Shown here: positions 24,607-39,500 of the stretch, piece after piece | Position numbering within the stretch: position 1 is the first letter of the stretch | Layout: the number at the start of each line of letters is the position of its first letter | NCBI GenBank assembly: GCA_005281725.1 | Contig: SSBO01000007.1 | Span: 564,402 to 628,401 of the forward strand | Direction of reading: 5' to 3' | Length of the DNA stretch: 64,000 bases | DNA from: Wuchereria bancrofti | Lineage: Eukaryota; Nematoda; Chromadorea; Rhabditida; Onchocercidae | Program-made: the position numbers and the translations under genes | The notes under the pieces: model-generated | The model's database searches: none | Told to the model about the DNA's origin: nothing | The model's input: the letters and a program-made list of their open reading frames with translations, nothing else

Positions 24607-26332
24607 ATGTCTGGTAACAATGAGGAAGAGAGTGGTTCGGAAGATGACGAAGAATATGTACCATCGGATCCCGAAGATAATGAAAGTGGTGGAAGTATTG
24701 GCGGTGATGGTGTTACGATGAACAGTAATTCACTGTTAGCATTACAAGAATTAAAGTAAGCAATTATAATTTCAGTTAAATTTTGATGTTTTGAGTGGTT
24801 TCTTGACTGATAAATAATGATCCACGATAATTTAGCTTCATTTTTTTTTTTTTTTTTTTTTATAGAAATGAAGCTTATAGAATTTAATGTCATTAATGGA
24901 GTAGTTATAAGAAGATATAAGTCAGTGGTGACGTGATTGTTTGATCTTTTGTTGGAGCTTTGTCTTCATAATTTCAAAACTTCTTGCATGATAGGTGACA
25001 TGTTATTTTTAATATGATGTCACTATGTTTTCTTTCTACATGTCTTTCATCTGCTGTTTACCTTTTTTGCTATCAACTTTATTACAGCAAATAGGTGTGA
25101 AGTTTACTTTCGGAATTTATGCCAAAATTAAGTGGCAAAACTAAGTCGAATAGCCAACTTGATTCTTTCGAGGAAGTTTTTTTAATTTATCATTTGAAGA
25201 GAAATGAATAAATCAGAGGAAACGGAAGATGAGCGAGAGCGAAGGTTAAAATTATTGTTTGAAGAGTTCATAGGAGGAAACGATGCTATGCCAAAACCGT
25301 CAACTAATGAAACATTGCCTACGTAAGATTTTTAGAAAATTGTGACTTGGAAAATTCACTATACGGTATCACGATTTCTTTATTTTCATATTCTATGTGT
25401 TTAAAATTTAGTTCAACTGCTGATAGTAAACGAGTACCGATGAATATGTATGAAATTCCGAAATTAGCTGCAGAAGCGGTTGAAGATATTTTTGATGGCG
25501 TATTGGACAAGGGAAATGCTTCGTAAGTTCCATTTTGAGATTTATAGTTAATCAATTCTTGGTAAATGAAATAGCTACAACTACTTATTAGCTGGAAGTG
25601 AGTTATACTCACTTTGGTTGATATCGTGGCACTGGGGGCATACAGTAGTGAATGTAAATCATTCTTTGGTCTTTTTGTTATGTTTTACTGATGTCTCAGT
25701 TTTCGGATCTCATTTATAGTTTAACCGTGGCTCTTATCTTATTTTCTATTTCAGATTGAAAAATAAACCAGAACTTTGTAAAAGGGAGGAGAAGCTGTCG
25801 GGACCAGCACAACGTGAAAAGTTAGTGCTTACGAATGAAATGAGGTAGGCAAGATTTTGAAAAGTTAACGCTGATTATTACCAAACATTTAGGAGAAAAG
25901 CTTCGGATGGATTAACAAGCGCAATCAGTGCCTTGTCGAAGAAATCAAAAGTGAGTGTGCTCGAAAAAACAGCGCAAGATTGGAGAGCTTTCAAAAATGA
26001 AACAGGAATTCAGGTATCTGCATTATTATTGTTTTTCATTGTGCATCATTTTGTTTAAGAATACTGTTTGTGGCATTCTAAGTTAATGTTCCAATTAGTT
26101 TTTTGAGTGGAATTCGTCTCAGTATGATGAGAATCTTAGAAGGGTGTACTGCTTTCGCGAAGGAAGGTATGAATTTGAAATTCAATGCAAAAATTAATTA
26201 CAGGAAGAATTAACCAGTCATAATCGAGGAAAACAAGGCTACGTTGATCGTGTGGAATTTTTATCTCGAACAGATTATCGGCAGTTTGAAATGGAACGTG
26301 ATGCTCGTAATGCTGCTCGTGAGAAGAAATAA
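24607..26332 (+). CDS. cfdp1: CFDP1 / BCNT-domain protein (Swc5 homologue)
   Basis: Six exons: 24607-24755, 25200-25322, 25412-25522, 25755-25844, 25893-26013 and about 26205-26332, roughly 240 residues (human CFDP1 299). The N-terminus is very acidic ([19 protein letters not shown]). The middle is charged and unstructured, with [18 protein letters not shown]. The C-terminal BCNT domain shows [19 protein letters not shown], then [32 protein letters not shown]. The BCNT domain is the defining block of CFDP1 and yeast Swc5, a subunit of the SRCAP/SWR1 complex that deposits histone H2A.Z (family knowledge). Intron 1 ends in TTGAAG rather than CAG. A possible polyadenylation signal AATAAA lies at 26789-26794. 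Confidence 0.93.
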
Positions 26333-27941
26333 TCTACTCTAACCTATATTGGCTTCCTCATCACAGGTTTTTGTGATCTCATGAGCGAGGAAAGCAATCA
26401 GTCTTCACGATTTCTGTGGCAGCGATGATCCTATCGAGTTGATCTGTTTAGCTGGTTGCGTCGTAAATGGTCATTCATCAGGAAGCCCGGATCATTTCAT
26501 TGTTTATGGTATAATAAAACGACTCGAAATTACAAATCAAGAGAGAACGACTTCAGAAATTGCTCTTGATTTTACTGCTAATGAAAACTTGTCACAGATT
26601 GCATTATCTGGACTTATCTAGCAACTCTATGCTTAGGCCTAACATTACCCACTAATTGTGAATATTATGAGGGCAAAAATGATTGCTGTCCATCACTGCG
26701 TGTTACTTATATTACTTATAAAAATTTAATTTTCAAATCTTTCAAAAAAAATTTCTTTTTCTGATTTTTATTCATTGAAATATGCATCAATAAAGCTGAT
26801 TTGTGCATTGTTCTTTTATTTTATCTCCATTTAGAAATCTTTCTCCTCTTTTCTCAAAGCCCATTAATAAAAAACTTCTACGTTATCCGAGTGATGTACC
26901 ATAAATTAATCCATCGAATTTCATGTTTATCGATCATTCCCTTTGCGAGAAATATCTGTCACCGAAATAAGATTAAAATATGTGAGGTACTTCGGTAGTT
27001 TGGGATTATAATGATTATCGTTTTTTTTTTTCTTTTAAAGTGTGCGTAACGTCCTAGGCTGAAAAGACCAAGAGATAATAAAAGATACTGGTAAACAAAA
27101 GGGTTTCAGTTTTCATCATATTTTTAACCAAAACAAAAGCTACAAATATACTTTGGTGAATTTTATCAAGGAACGACACAATAAACATTTTACAAGAAGT
27201 AAGGTGTCATCCTTAAGAGGCGACATATGCATGTGTAATTCTAGCATGGAAATGCGTTGGGAAGAGGGGGATAGACATAGAGAAGAAAAAGAATTAAAAT
27301 GGAGGGAGGGAGAGAAAAAGAGTTTTGACAGACGGAAGTTGTGCTTTAAAAGAACGAATGAAGGACAGAGTGAAAAAGCAAAGAGGAATGAGAAAAGAGC
27401 ACAAAAATTTACTGAGTGAAGGGGATTTCTCCTATTTTCAGTTTTAATAAAGCACATAGACTTTCAATAAAAGTTTTACATATTTTCATGACTAATTAAA
27501 TCAAACTATCTGTCTACCAATTCCTTCAACTTTTCTCTTTTTTTTTCTCAATGCTAAACATTCCATTGTAATCAAATGACTGCGCATTACATGTCCAATT
27601 TCACTTCAGTTTCAATTCGGTTTCACATGTGTCTCAAATTCTTGACGTACTGCTGAAAAAATGAGATTTATTTCTTAAATAAATTTTTTACATTAAGGTA
27701 GACATTTCTGATTACTCTAAAATTTACACTTTGTTTTTGTTTTTATCTCTACCCCAATCATTTTCCAGTCTAAATTGTAAAATAAAAATTCTGCTTGAAT
27801 TTTGAGATCAATCCTTTTCTGCTGTAAAATCTTTGAAAGCTATCTGATAAATATATCTGCTTCATACATTCATTACTGCTAAATGCATATACTCTTTGAA
27901 GAATAATATACTTGAAGAAATAACTTATTCTGCATTCAAAT
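26333..27941. other. Convergent spacer between CFDP1 and the REEP gene
   Basis: 1.6 kb between two gene ends. It includes the CFDP1 3' UTR with AATAAA at 26789-26794. A plus-strand purine-rich block at about 27240-27420 (GAAGAGGGGGATAGACATAG and similar) gives an 88-codon chance frame full of Lys/Glu/Arg. An alternative last exon of the REEP gene could lie here but none was identified. Confidence 0.5.
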
Positions 27942-30814
<2,873 letters not shown>

Positions 30815-31225
30815 TTTCGTTCACTTTACAATACAGTTATTCTGAAAAAAAAAATTCTAAAGTTTATTTGTTAAGAAAAAAAAGCAAGATAACAATACGT
30901 AATAAGAAATGGTAGATATTATCCATGTTAAATTATAAAAAATACATAATTGGAATCATTATCAAAGAATAAATATGCTTAATAGATGTAGTTAAGTAAT
31001 TAATACAGTTGACGGCTAAATAATTGAACATAATTAATGTTATATACATATATACATATTTATTCATAAAAAATTTTTGCAAATATTTAATAAATATTTT
31101 AAGGAAGAATTAAACAGAGAAGTTTTTAGAAAAAATTAATTAAATGCTAAGCAAACTATTGTTTACATAATGTAAGAAACCAATTAAGTTGCTTAGGAAA
31201 CGTACACTTCATCGGCCCGCAATTA

Positions 31226-31271
31226 ATCATCCACAAATTTATTGTGGATGATATCATTTGTTACAAATGAT
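31226..31271. repeat. Two adjacent perfect hairpins
   Basis: ATCATCCACAA (31226-31236) pairs perfectly with TTGTGGATGAT (31242-31252) over a 5-base loop. Directly after it, ATCATTTG (31253-31260) pairs with CAAATGAT (31264-31271) over a 3-base loop. The position is about 410 bp upstream of the REEP start. Confidence 0.85.
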
Positions 31272-33509
31272 TAACAATTAGTAATAAATAACTTATCAAA
31301 TAACTTAATTTCTTCATAGTTTATAAAAAGGAATTCAAAATATTCCGACAATAATAAGTTTATATTGTATGGTATCTTATTATCAACTAAATGGCTCATA
31401 AAACATGCATAACAACTGAAATTGATCTCTGATATTGAAATGTTTTTTGGAATAAAGCAACTTTATCAAGAATTTTTGTTAAACTTTGTTAATCAAACAC
31501 TGATAAAGGCGCACATACACAGAGTTGATTATGAATTAATGAGGCAAATTTTAAAATTAGATATTAACACTGGAAACTTTAAATTTTTTAATCATTCAAT
31601 AATCAACTAATCATTATTCTTAATCATAATTATCAGAAATTGTAAATCTTTTAGTTAAAAAGCGATTTTAAAAAACCAAAAATGATGAAAAGATATATAA
31701 AGTATAATGAGAAAGAAAAAGTTTAGAAGATGGAAAAAAAGGAAAAAATAACAGTAGAGTGATGATGCAATATGTCGAAAAATAAACAAATAGATAAGAT
31801 ATGCTTAACTTAGATACTTGAAACACTCCAACTTAAACTACTCCCGTTGAAACAACTTAAACTAATGCCTCAATTTAAGTAATACTCAAATTTCATTTAC
31901 CTATATATTTGATAGTTTAATTTTGTGTATAAGTTGAAAAAAGAAAATGAAAAGGATATAGATACTGTTAGTATTGCTAAAATGTCACAAAAAAGAAACA
32001 ATAAAAAAAGAAAATTAACGCATGAATTCATGAAAAAAAAAAAATAAAATGTAGAAAAGCTTCCTTTCTTCTCTTTCCTTAATAACTGTCTGAAACTTAG
32101 AAAAAAGAAAAAGAAAAGAAAAGAAAAAAACGATTCAATTTTTTCTAGCCAGACAGATTTACTGAGCAATTATTCTTCAGCTCCCTCTCTCTCTTTCTCC
32201 CTCTATTTCGTAAAAGGAAAATGAGATTATACAATAATTATCAATTTGCATAAAAAGAGATAAACCACTGGTTTAATAATTTATCAATAACTAAAAATCA
32301 TTCCATAAATAACCTTTCATATATTTCATTCAAAAAGAATCATAAAAACGAACAAAAATTTTTCCCTTATACAAAATGCATAATGAATGAAAAGCTAATA
32401 TATTATTTAAGTCTTATGGGAAAAACAAAAGAAAAAGGAAAAAAGGACTAAAATTAATTCTTAATTAGAGGATTTGAAATTATCGATATAATTAATTGAA
32501 TGCAATAAAACAACATCGTTACATTCAATAATAATTTTAAATTTAAACAAAGTGACATGATATGATTTGTCTGATTAACAATGAAGTTAGACAAGAAATA
32601 ATGATGAAAAACATAATAGCAAATGATGAAATATGAAGAAAAAAAGAGAAAGAAGGAAAAAAAAGTGACAGGGAAAAGTTTGAAAATATAATACTTCTTC
32701 TGTTCCTACCAAATTTCATCGTCTTTTAAGCTATTCATCAATAATTTCAGCTTACATTTTAAAGTAAGTGATGAATTATGCTAATGAAAGAAAAAAAAAA
32801 GTATTTCAAACAACAACTGAAATATTTTTCAAACCGCATATATTTCATAAATTTTGATAGTTCCAAAAAATTGTTTATGAAAACAATAAGAACGATTGAA
32901 TATAGAACTGTATGGAAGATGTTATAATGGAATTATATTTAAATATTGCAAAACTACTTAAATTTCACTTTCAATATTACATGTTTTATTCAAATTTCCA
33001 TGTATACACCTTATTTTATTATTTGTTTATTGTTGTCATTTTCAAAAATGTAAGATTAACCTTAAAAAATCTAAAAACATAACCTTTTTTCCATGAAAGA
33101 TTTTTTCTTTTTGGAAACTTACTTCAAATTCAATTGAAAAGTAACTAATCACATTCTTAATTTTAAATTCATTCCATAGCTTTTCCATTTTAAATCAAAA
33201 TAAGTTTGAAAATAAAAAAAGGAAAATTTAGTTATCCAACAAATGTTACAAATAAAATCAAGCTAAAAGCAAAAAGAGAGAGAGAAGAAAAAGACAAGAA
33301 GAGATAAGAAGAATGCAAATATAATTAACATAATTATACAATAATAAAATAAACTGAATTGAAATGAATCAAAAAAAAGATGAGGACACAATGATAAAAC
33401 CCATTATAATTTATTAGAAAAAACAACGAATTCTACAATATATACAAGGAAAAGACAAATATATACTATCACATAGCATTACTTCATTGAAAAATATTGA
33501 AAGAAGGTT

Positions 33510-33534
33510 GAAATGAAATGAAATGAAATGAAAT
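33510..33534. repeat. (GAAAT)5 microsatellite
   Basis: Five AAATG/GAAAT pentamers in the gene-poor region. No other content. Confidence 0.9.
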
Positions 33535-33739
33535 ACTTCTTCATTTTATTTCAGGCAGCTGTTTAAAATGGATCGAAAAATAAATAAAGAGATGTCTGCC
33601 ATCAGTGCGCTTCTTTTCATTCATCAACTATATACTGCTTATAACTAGCTAGCAGTTTAGCATTCCCATTAACTTTAACACTAATATTTGGTAATTCACA
33701 ATCTTTCACATACACATACATACATATATACATACAAAT

Positions 33740-33740
<1 letters not shown>

Positions 33741-33784
<44 letters not shown>
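33741..33784. repeat. (CA)22 microsatellite
   Basis: 44 bp of uninterrupted CA, flanked by TA/TACA-rich sequence on both sides (33705-33800). The Cys/Val frame it yields on the minus strand is not a gene. Confidence 0.97.
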
Positions 33785-33793
<9 letters not shown>

Positions 33794-36583
33794 GCATATA
33801 TATAAATTTAAATTAAACCAACTAATAATCAATCTAACTAGAAAATGAACAGAGCTATAACTCAACGTAAGCGTTATCTTATCAACAATGAACATTATAT
33901 AATAAAAACTATTTTAATTCCTTCCACACAAACAGACAGAGACAGATGAACGAACGGACATATACAATCACATTGATGAGAATGCATTTAAATAGCTAAT
34001 CAGTATGTGTAAAAGATATAACTAAAGTGAATGAATAAATGAATGTTTCATTTTATATACAATGAAATGAAATAAAATCAATCTTTAACATAATTTAAAA
34101 AAAACTTTTTGTCGATGAATGGAAGATATTTGAAAGAAATACCGAAATCAACATAAAATCGAAGAGAAATAACAGTATGTAGTAAACAATAAGTATAAGC
34201 AAAAAAAAAATTCAGAAAAGAGTAAAAGAGTGAAGAATTAAAAGAAAAGATGGATTTGTCAGAGGAATAGTGTGTAATGAAGTAAACAGAATTGCAACAG
34301 ATATGACTGATCTATGATTTTTGTGACAAAAAAAAAATCGATTAATAATGATGACCTTTGCTGGAAATCAATAAAATCACTGGACGAATGAACTATGCTT
34401 ATTTGTGTGAATTAATGAGAAAGAAATGAAATGACGAATTAAATTTGAATTTATACAGCAAATATTTATAGATAATGAAATTTTTAAATTCCATTCAAAC
34501 AGCTATTAGCTTATAAATAAATATTCAACAATCAAACATACACGTACATAATTGACATACGAATAATGGAATGAATGAAATGATTTCTACTGGCATATAC
34601 TTTTGCCCAAAAATTTACCTTCCATTAAAAAAAGGTTACTGATTTTTTTCTCGACGAAATGATGGAATAATTTAAAACGTCTAATGAATTTAAAATCTTC
34701 GTCATCCAAAATCATTTTTCTCATTTAATTTGATGATAATCACTCATATACTAACCACTCAATATAGTATCTTTAATTCTTCATCCTATTCTGCAAAACC
34801 TTTCACACATCACCTCCTCGTCACCTCAAACTCTAATTACTCTAATTACTGCCACATAGAGGTCACTATATACATATAATGAGTTCACTCCTCCCTTTTT
34901 CTCTTCCGCCCCCTCTTTCTCTCTCCCTCTCTTCCTTATAATAAAGAGTTCAAAAGAGGTAAACTAGCATTGCAATTATTGACTAATGAAGAAGGAATCA
35001 AACATGAGAATTCCTACCAACATGAAAATGATCTATAATCTTTGGATGAAATGGAGCAATATCGAGATGAATTTTGCAAAATCTTTCAGATAAGTTGGGA
35101 ATGAGGAATGATCGATTCATTTAATAGGGTATTTTGTTAAATATTAAATAATTTTAGGATTTAATTCTAACAATCATATCATTAGTTGTTTGATTCAGAA
35201 TTAGAAATAAATATCAGTTGTTGTTGTTGTATAGAGACACCATTATCAAACTTTTGGAATCAAACTAACAATCAGTAGGTAGTAAACTAACAGTTAGATT
35301 ATGGTAGCGCAGTCCTGAAAGTTTTGAAATATTTAAAAATTTAAAAACAATGAAGAAATAAAAATACGTTATAATCAAGTGAATAATGCCCAACACCATT
35401 CTAAATCTATATTATATATGTACATATAGATGACTTCTATCTATAAATATAAGCGCGAACTATAAAAAGAATATTTAATCAGATGTCTTTTCAAAACGTA
35501 AAACTATGCAAATGGGCAAATAAGGTGAATCATTGATCTTAAACGTTACATTTGCATAATATATTAAATATACGAAAATAACATCTTGATGAATGCAATA
35601 AAAATATATATCAAACGAAGCAAATATCAAAATTATACAAATAAACAGTAAATAATTGCTCTAATCAAAAATTTAGAATTTTTGCAGATATGAAGGCCAA
35701 TTCGGAGAGCTAAGGAACAGATACTGCATGTATGGATGAGTGGAATCATTTTGTCGCAGAATGTCAAAGCACTTTTTTCCACTAAAACCTAAATTAGAAA
35801 TCGTAATGTCTATGACAGTCGAAAATCCCATTTTATTTTGTCAACTCTTTAAGCTCTTTCATTCACTTATAATGTCCATTCCTTTCAATGTTTATTATGA
35901 TTGCAAAATTATTCAAATATTTACAATTTGCACAAAAAATGATAATTTTCTAGCAGTTCAGTACAAAAAAAAGGACCCGTAGAAATAGTAAAAACAGTAA
36001 ATCACAGATAAAGTGCTTGGATTTTACAATGCACCAAAAATCAAACTTTAGAAAAAAATTTAAAAATTCAGTAAATCATTCCGATAAATAAACAAAATCC
36101 AGAAATAACAATCATTTTTAATGGAATTTAAAATAAAAACCAAAATACCTCAATTTTTTATTCTCTTCATATTCAGACTCATTATTGTGACTTGATTACT
36201 GGGCAATATATTAGAATGTATCATGCACATTTTTCAGCACTCATCTAAAGGTCAATGTCGCACTAACCTATGCATCGTGATAAATCGGTCAACTTGAAAA
36301 AGTTATAAATTTTGGGATGAAGATGAAAATTTGAAAAATTTTCAAAAATCTAAATAGATCTAGCTATTTTCAGAAAAGATATAAAACCTGCAAAATTTCC
36401 GTAATATCTTTTCTTTTTTTTCGATAAACTTCATAAAATTGCTTATGACAAGAATAAATGAATTTCAGAACTGTTCGGAATCGGTTATAAAAACATTTAA
36501 GTTTATTCATCCGATTTTTTTCTCAACGAATAAGCTAGCAGCACAATAAATGGCATCTGTGCAAATAAAGAATAAAAATATAG

Positions 36584-39500
36584 CTACTGAATCATTGTTA
36601 TAAGTTTTTCGAAATCACGAGCAAGGCAATCAGTTTTAACTGCTTGGTCACTCAGCTGCACACGATCTAAGCATATTCTTACTTGAAGCATTAGCTGCTT
36701 AATATCATCCGGCGGCACTAGAACAACTTCCATTTTTGATTCACGAATACATTTCATCATCCTAAAAAATTTTTCAAAAACAAATTTGAATTTCAGAGCT
36801 TCGGCTTGGATATATTAAACCAGTTGGAGAGCGGCTTGGATATATTAAACCAGTTGGAGAGCATGACAAAAGATGCCTATTTGATACTCATTCTCAATCT
36901 AAACTCAAGTCTTCAAGATCTGCTTTAACCTATACGATATCTTCGCGAATCTATGCTCTATTGAACACAATAATGAAACTGAAATTTTGAATCACTGTTT
37001 GACAGCAAGTAAAATAACTATTAAAAATGTCTTACAATTAAGATTAAATTATTCGTTTTAATGAATCCATCTTACCGATTATCCATACATGACATTCTTA
37101 AACCACGCATCATAAGATCCTCCTTTTCATTTGTATCAAACCATTTCCGAACACGCGCAACAGCTACGTCGAAAAGTTCATAAGGTAGAAGTTCCATATT
37201 TTCCATCACTCTTAAGACATCTTTTGCTTCACTATCAAGGCCTTTTTGAAATAAAGCAATAACTTCCTGAAATGATGGAAATCTGAAAATCTTGCAGTGA
37301 CTTTATTTCAAAGAAACGAAAAAAGTATGCTAAAGGAATTTTCATTAAAAGATAACAAGTTTTGCAACTTCTTCGCTTGGGAAAACTTGTAAAACTGACA
37401 TAAATTAATTAATAATCATGCTTCAACTCTTTTGGATTTTCTCTTACTTAAAACATTTCCAAAGGTCGAAACTATACTTTGCTCTTGATTTCGTCAGCAC
37501 TAAGCGTCCAATCATTAGCTAAGTCATAAATATGAAAACGTAAGTGACGGGTAAATTCTGGTGAACCATTGTGCGAGACACATTTCTTTAAGAATTCCAT
37601 CCTCTTTTCCCGGATACTCTCCGCAATACTCTCCATTGGAATTAATGGATGAGCATAAAATGATTCAAAAAATGCCCTTTCACTAATAGAATCGAACAAA
37701 TATTTTGGCCCTGGAGGCCATTCTTCCAGAGTAACCTGCAGATTTTATAGACTGAAACTTTAAATTTGAGCGACTAACAATCACCTCCTTTATCACTTAT
37801 TAAATCAAATTATTTCAACAGATTAGGAGAAATATTTTACTGAATTAGTGATATCAGAAATCAGAATGTTTTGAAGATCTTTCACTTTAGAAAAATTCTA
37901 AAAATACCAAAATTATACATTCTCTGTGTTCTGCACTTATTTTACTCAAGTGCTACAACTAAATAATTTCAATAAAACATGTAAAACTCTTAACGTTGAA
38001 CTCTTCGGTTCGACAATATGAATAGCCTTCAACAACTATATTATCACTCATTGTAAAACTCTAAATCTACCTGCAACTCGATCACCATGGCAAGATCATG
38101 ATGATGACAAACGAGCGAATAATTCACCGGTTTTTGAAGTCCAGCCATGAGGCTTAACGGTTTTCTGAAAAAAGTATCAAATTGTGTAAATGTTCGTTTT
38201 CTATTTAGAATGGCACATTTCCATCCCAAAAGGACGAAATTTGTTTATGTGGATAAATTCATGGGGCATTATTCGTATCGTGTTAAACATGTTTGTTCTA
38301 TTTATTTGTATTTAAAATTAGCTTAATGCAACAAATACCTAAGTTGGCAGATTATAAATCCCTATGACTAGATAGTAAAAATTCTAGCACCGGCAAATCT
38401 AACATACCAAAAAGTGGATGGCATCGAGGCTTTTACTCCCTTTTCTGAAAGTTTATATTTGAACTATCTACCTAGCAACAATTTCAGAAAACGCATTTGC
38501 AATTTATTTACTCAGTAGATAATTGAATTACATATAATTATGCAAATTCACAGCAGCATACTTATAAAATATATACTTTGGTTTTGTTTGTTTACGCCGC
38601 TGAAATTCAAACACAGCTTCAATAAAATCTTCAAATAAATTATAGACAGACGAAGCACTTGATGAATCCTCATTTGCATCCAGTGCTTCTGCAAATTTTA
38701 CAGAATTTCGTAACAATCGTAAAATCTTTGTACAGCAGTAAGGAAAATGCTCCTGAAATGCAAGATATTTATTTTTTCAAAGAACTTTTTATGCAATTTG
38801 ATTACATTAAAAAAGATGAGAAAATTTAACTATATGAAGAAAAAAGAAAAGAAATAGATATAAAGTTAAAGTTAATAAAAAGTTAAATTTTACAGTCAAT
38901 ATGACAGAGTCAAACACGCACAAAGATATTCAAAGATGGAAAGATCTTTATTTTTTCGGAGTCAAAAGAACATGATATGCCACACGTATGTTTTTGTTGA
39001 CTTCATAACCATTCATATATGCTTTCCCAAAACATATATGTTGCTTAGCTACATGAAAAAATCTGTTTGCTCACAAAATGATTTTTAAATCATTAACATG
39101 CTTAAAGATTTCAGAAATTTCTACAAATAAATACTTGCCAGATCCATTCGGCAATCTTCCAATCTTTTGAACTTCGACGATTTCCGATTTAGAAAGTCGT
39201 AAATGTATCGGAAAGGATGACGAAGAAATGTATCCCATAACATAAAACAGATACCGTGTTGCAATACACCTTTTTCACCCAAAAGTTCAACAAATTTTAT
39301 CGCTTTCTGAAAAGGACAGACACATAACACCTAAGAAAAATATTGCTTGATTTTATCAACAGAATTAGTAAGCATATATACATAGTGGCTAATCTAACTG
39401 AAAAAATTAAATAAAAAATAATGAGAAGTACATAAAGATAACGGTTAAGTAAAGCAAGACATAGCGATGAAAACAAAATATCTACATTAAGGTTAAAAAA

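Larger units (their letters stand above)
30815..36583. other. 5.8-kb gene-poor AT-rich region
   Basis: This lies between the REEP start and the RAB3GAP2 stop, both on the minus strand. It is densely AT-rich, with microsatellites (GAAAT, CA, TTG), purine/pyrimidine-biased tracts and two small hairpins near 31.23 kb. All reading frames are short and of low-complexity composition (for example Phe/Lys-rich at 31897-32169). The REEP promoter and RAB3GAP2 3' UTR must lie at its ends. No exon, RNA gene or transposon could be supported. Confidence 0.55.

Noticed and set aside
26439..26621. 60-codon frame just after CFDP1
   Set aside because: It lies in the probable 3' UTR before AATAAA and has no recognisable motif or splice signals.
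27153..27419. 88-codon charged frame (Lys/Glu/Arg-rich)
   Set aside because: Direct translation of a purine-rich tract between two converging genes; the opposite strand gives an equally long Leu/Ser/Phe frame.
31422..31610. 62-codon plus-strand frame with fairly normal-looking residues
   Set aside because: No splice partners, no family resemblance, and it lies inside the gene-poor AT-rich block.
33617..33895. 92-codon minus-strand frame with Cys-Val repeats
   Set aside because: The CysVal run is the (CA)22 microsatellite; the flanks are low complexity.
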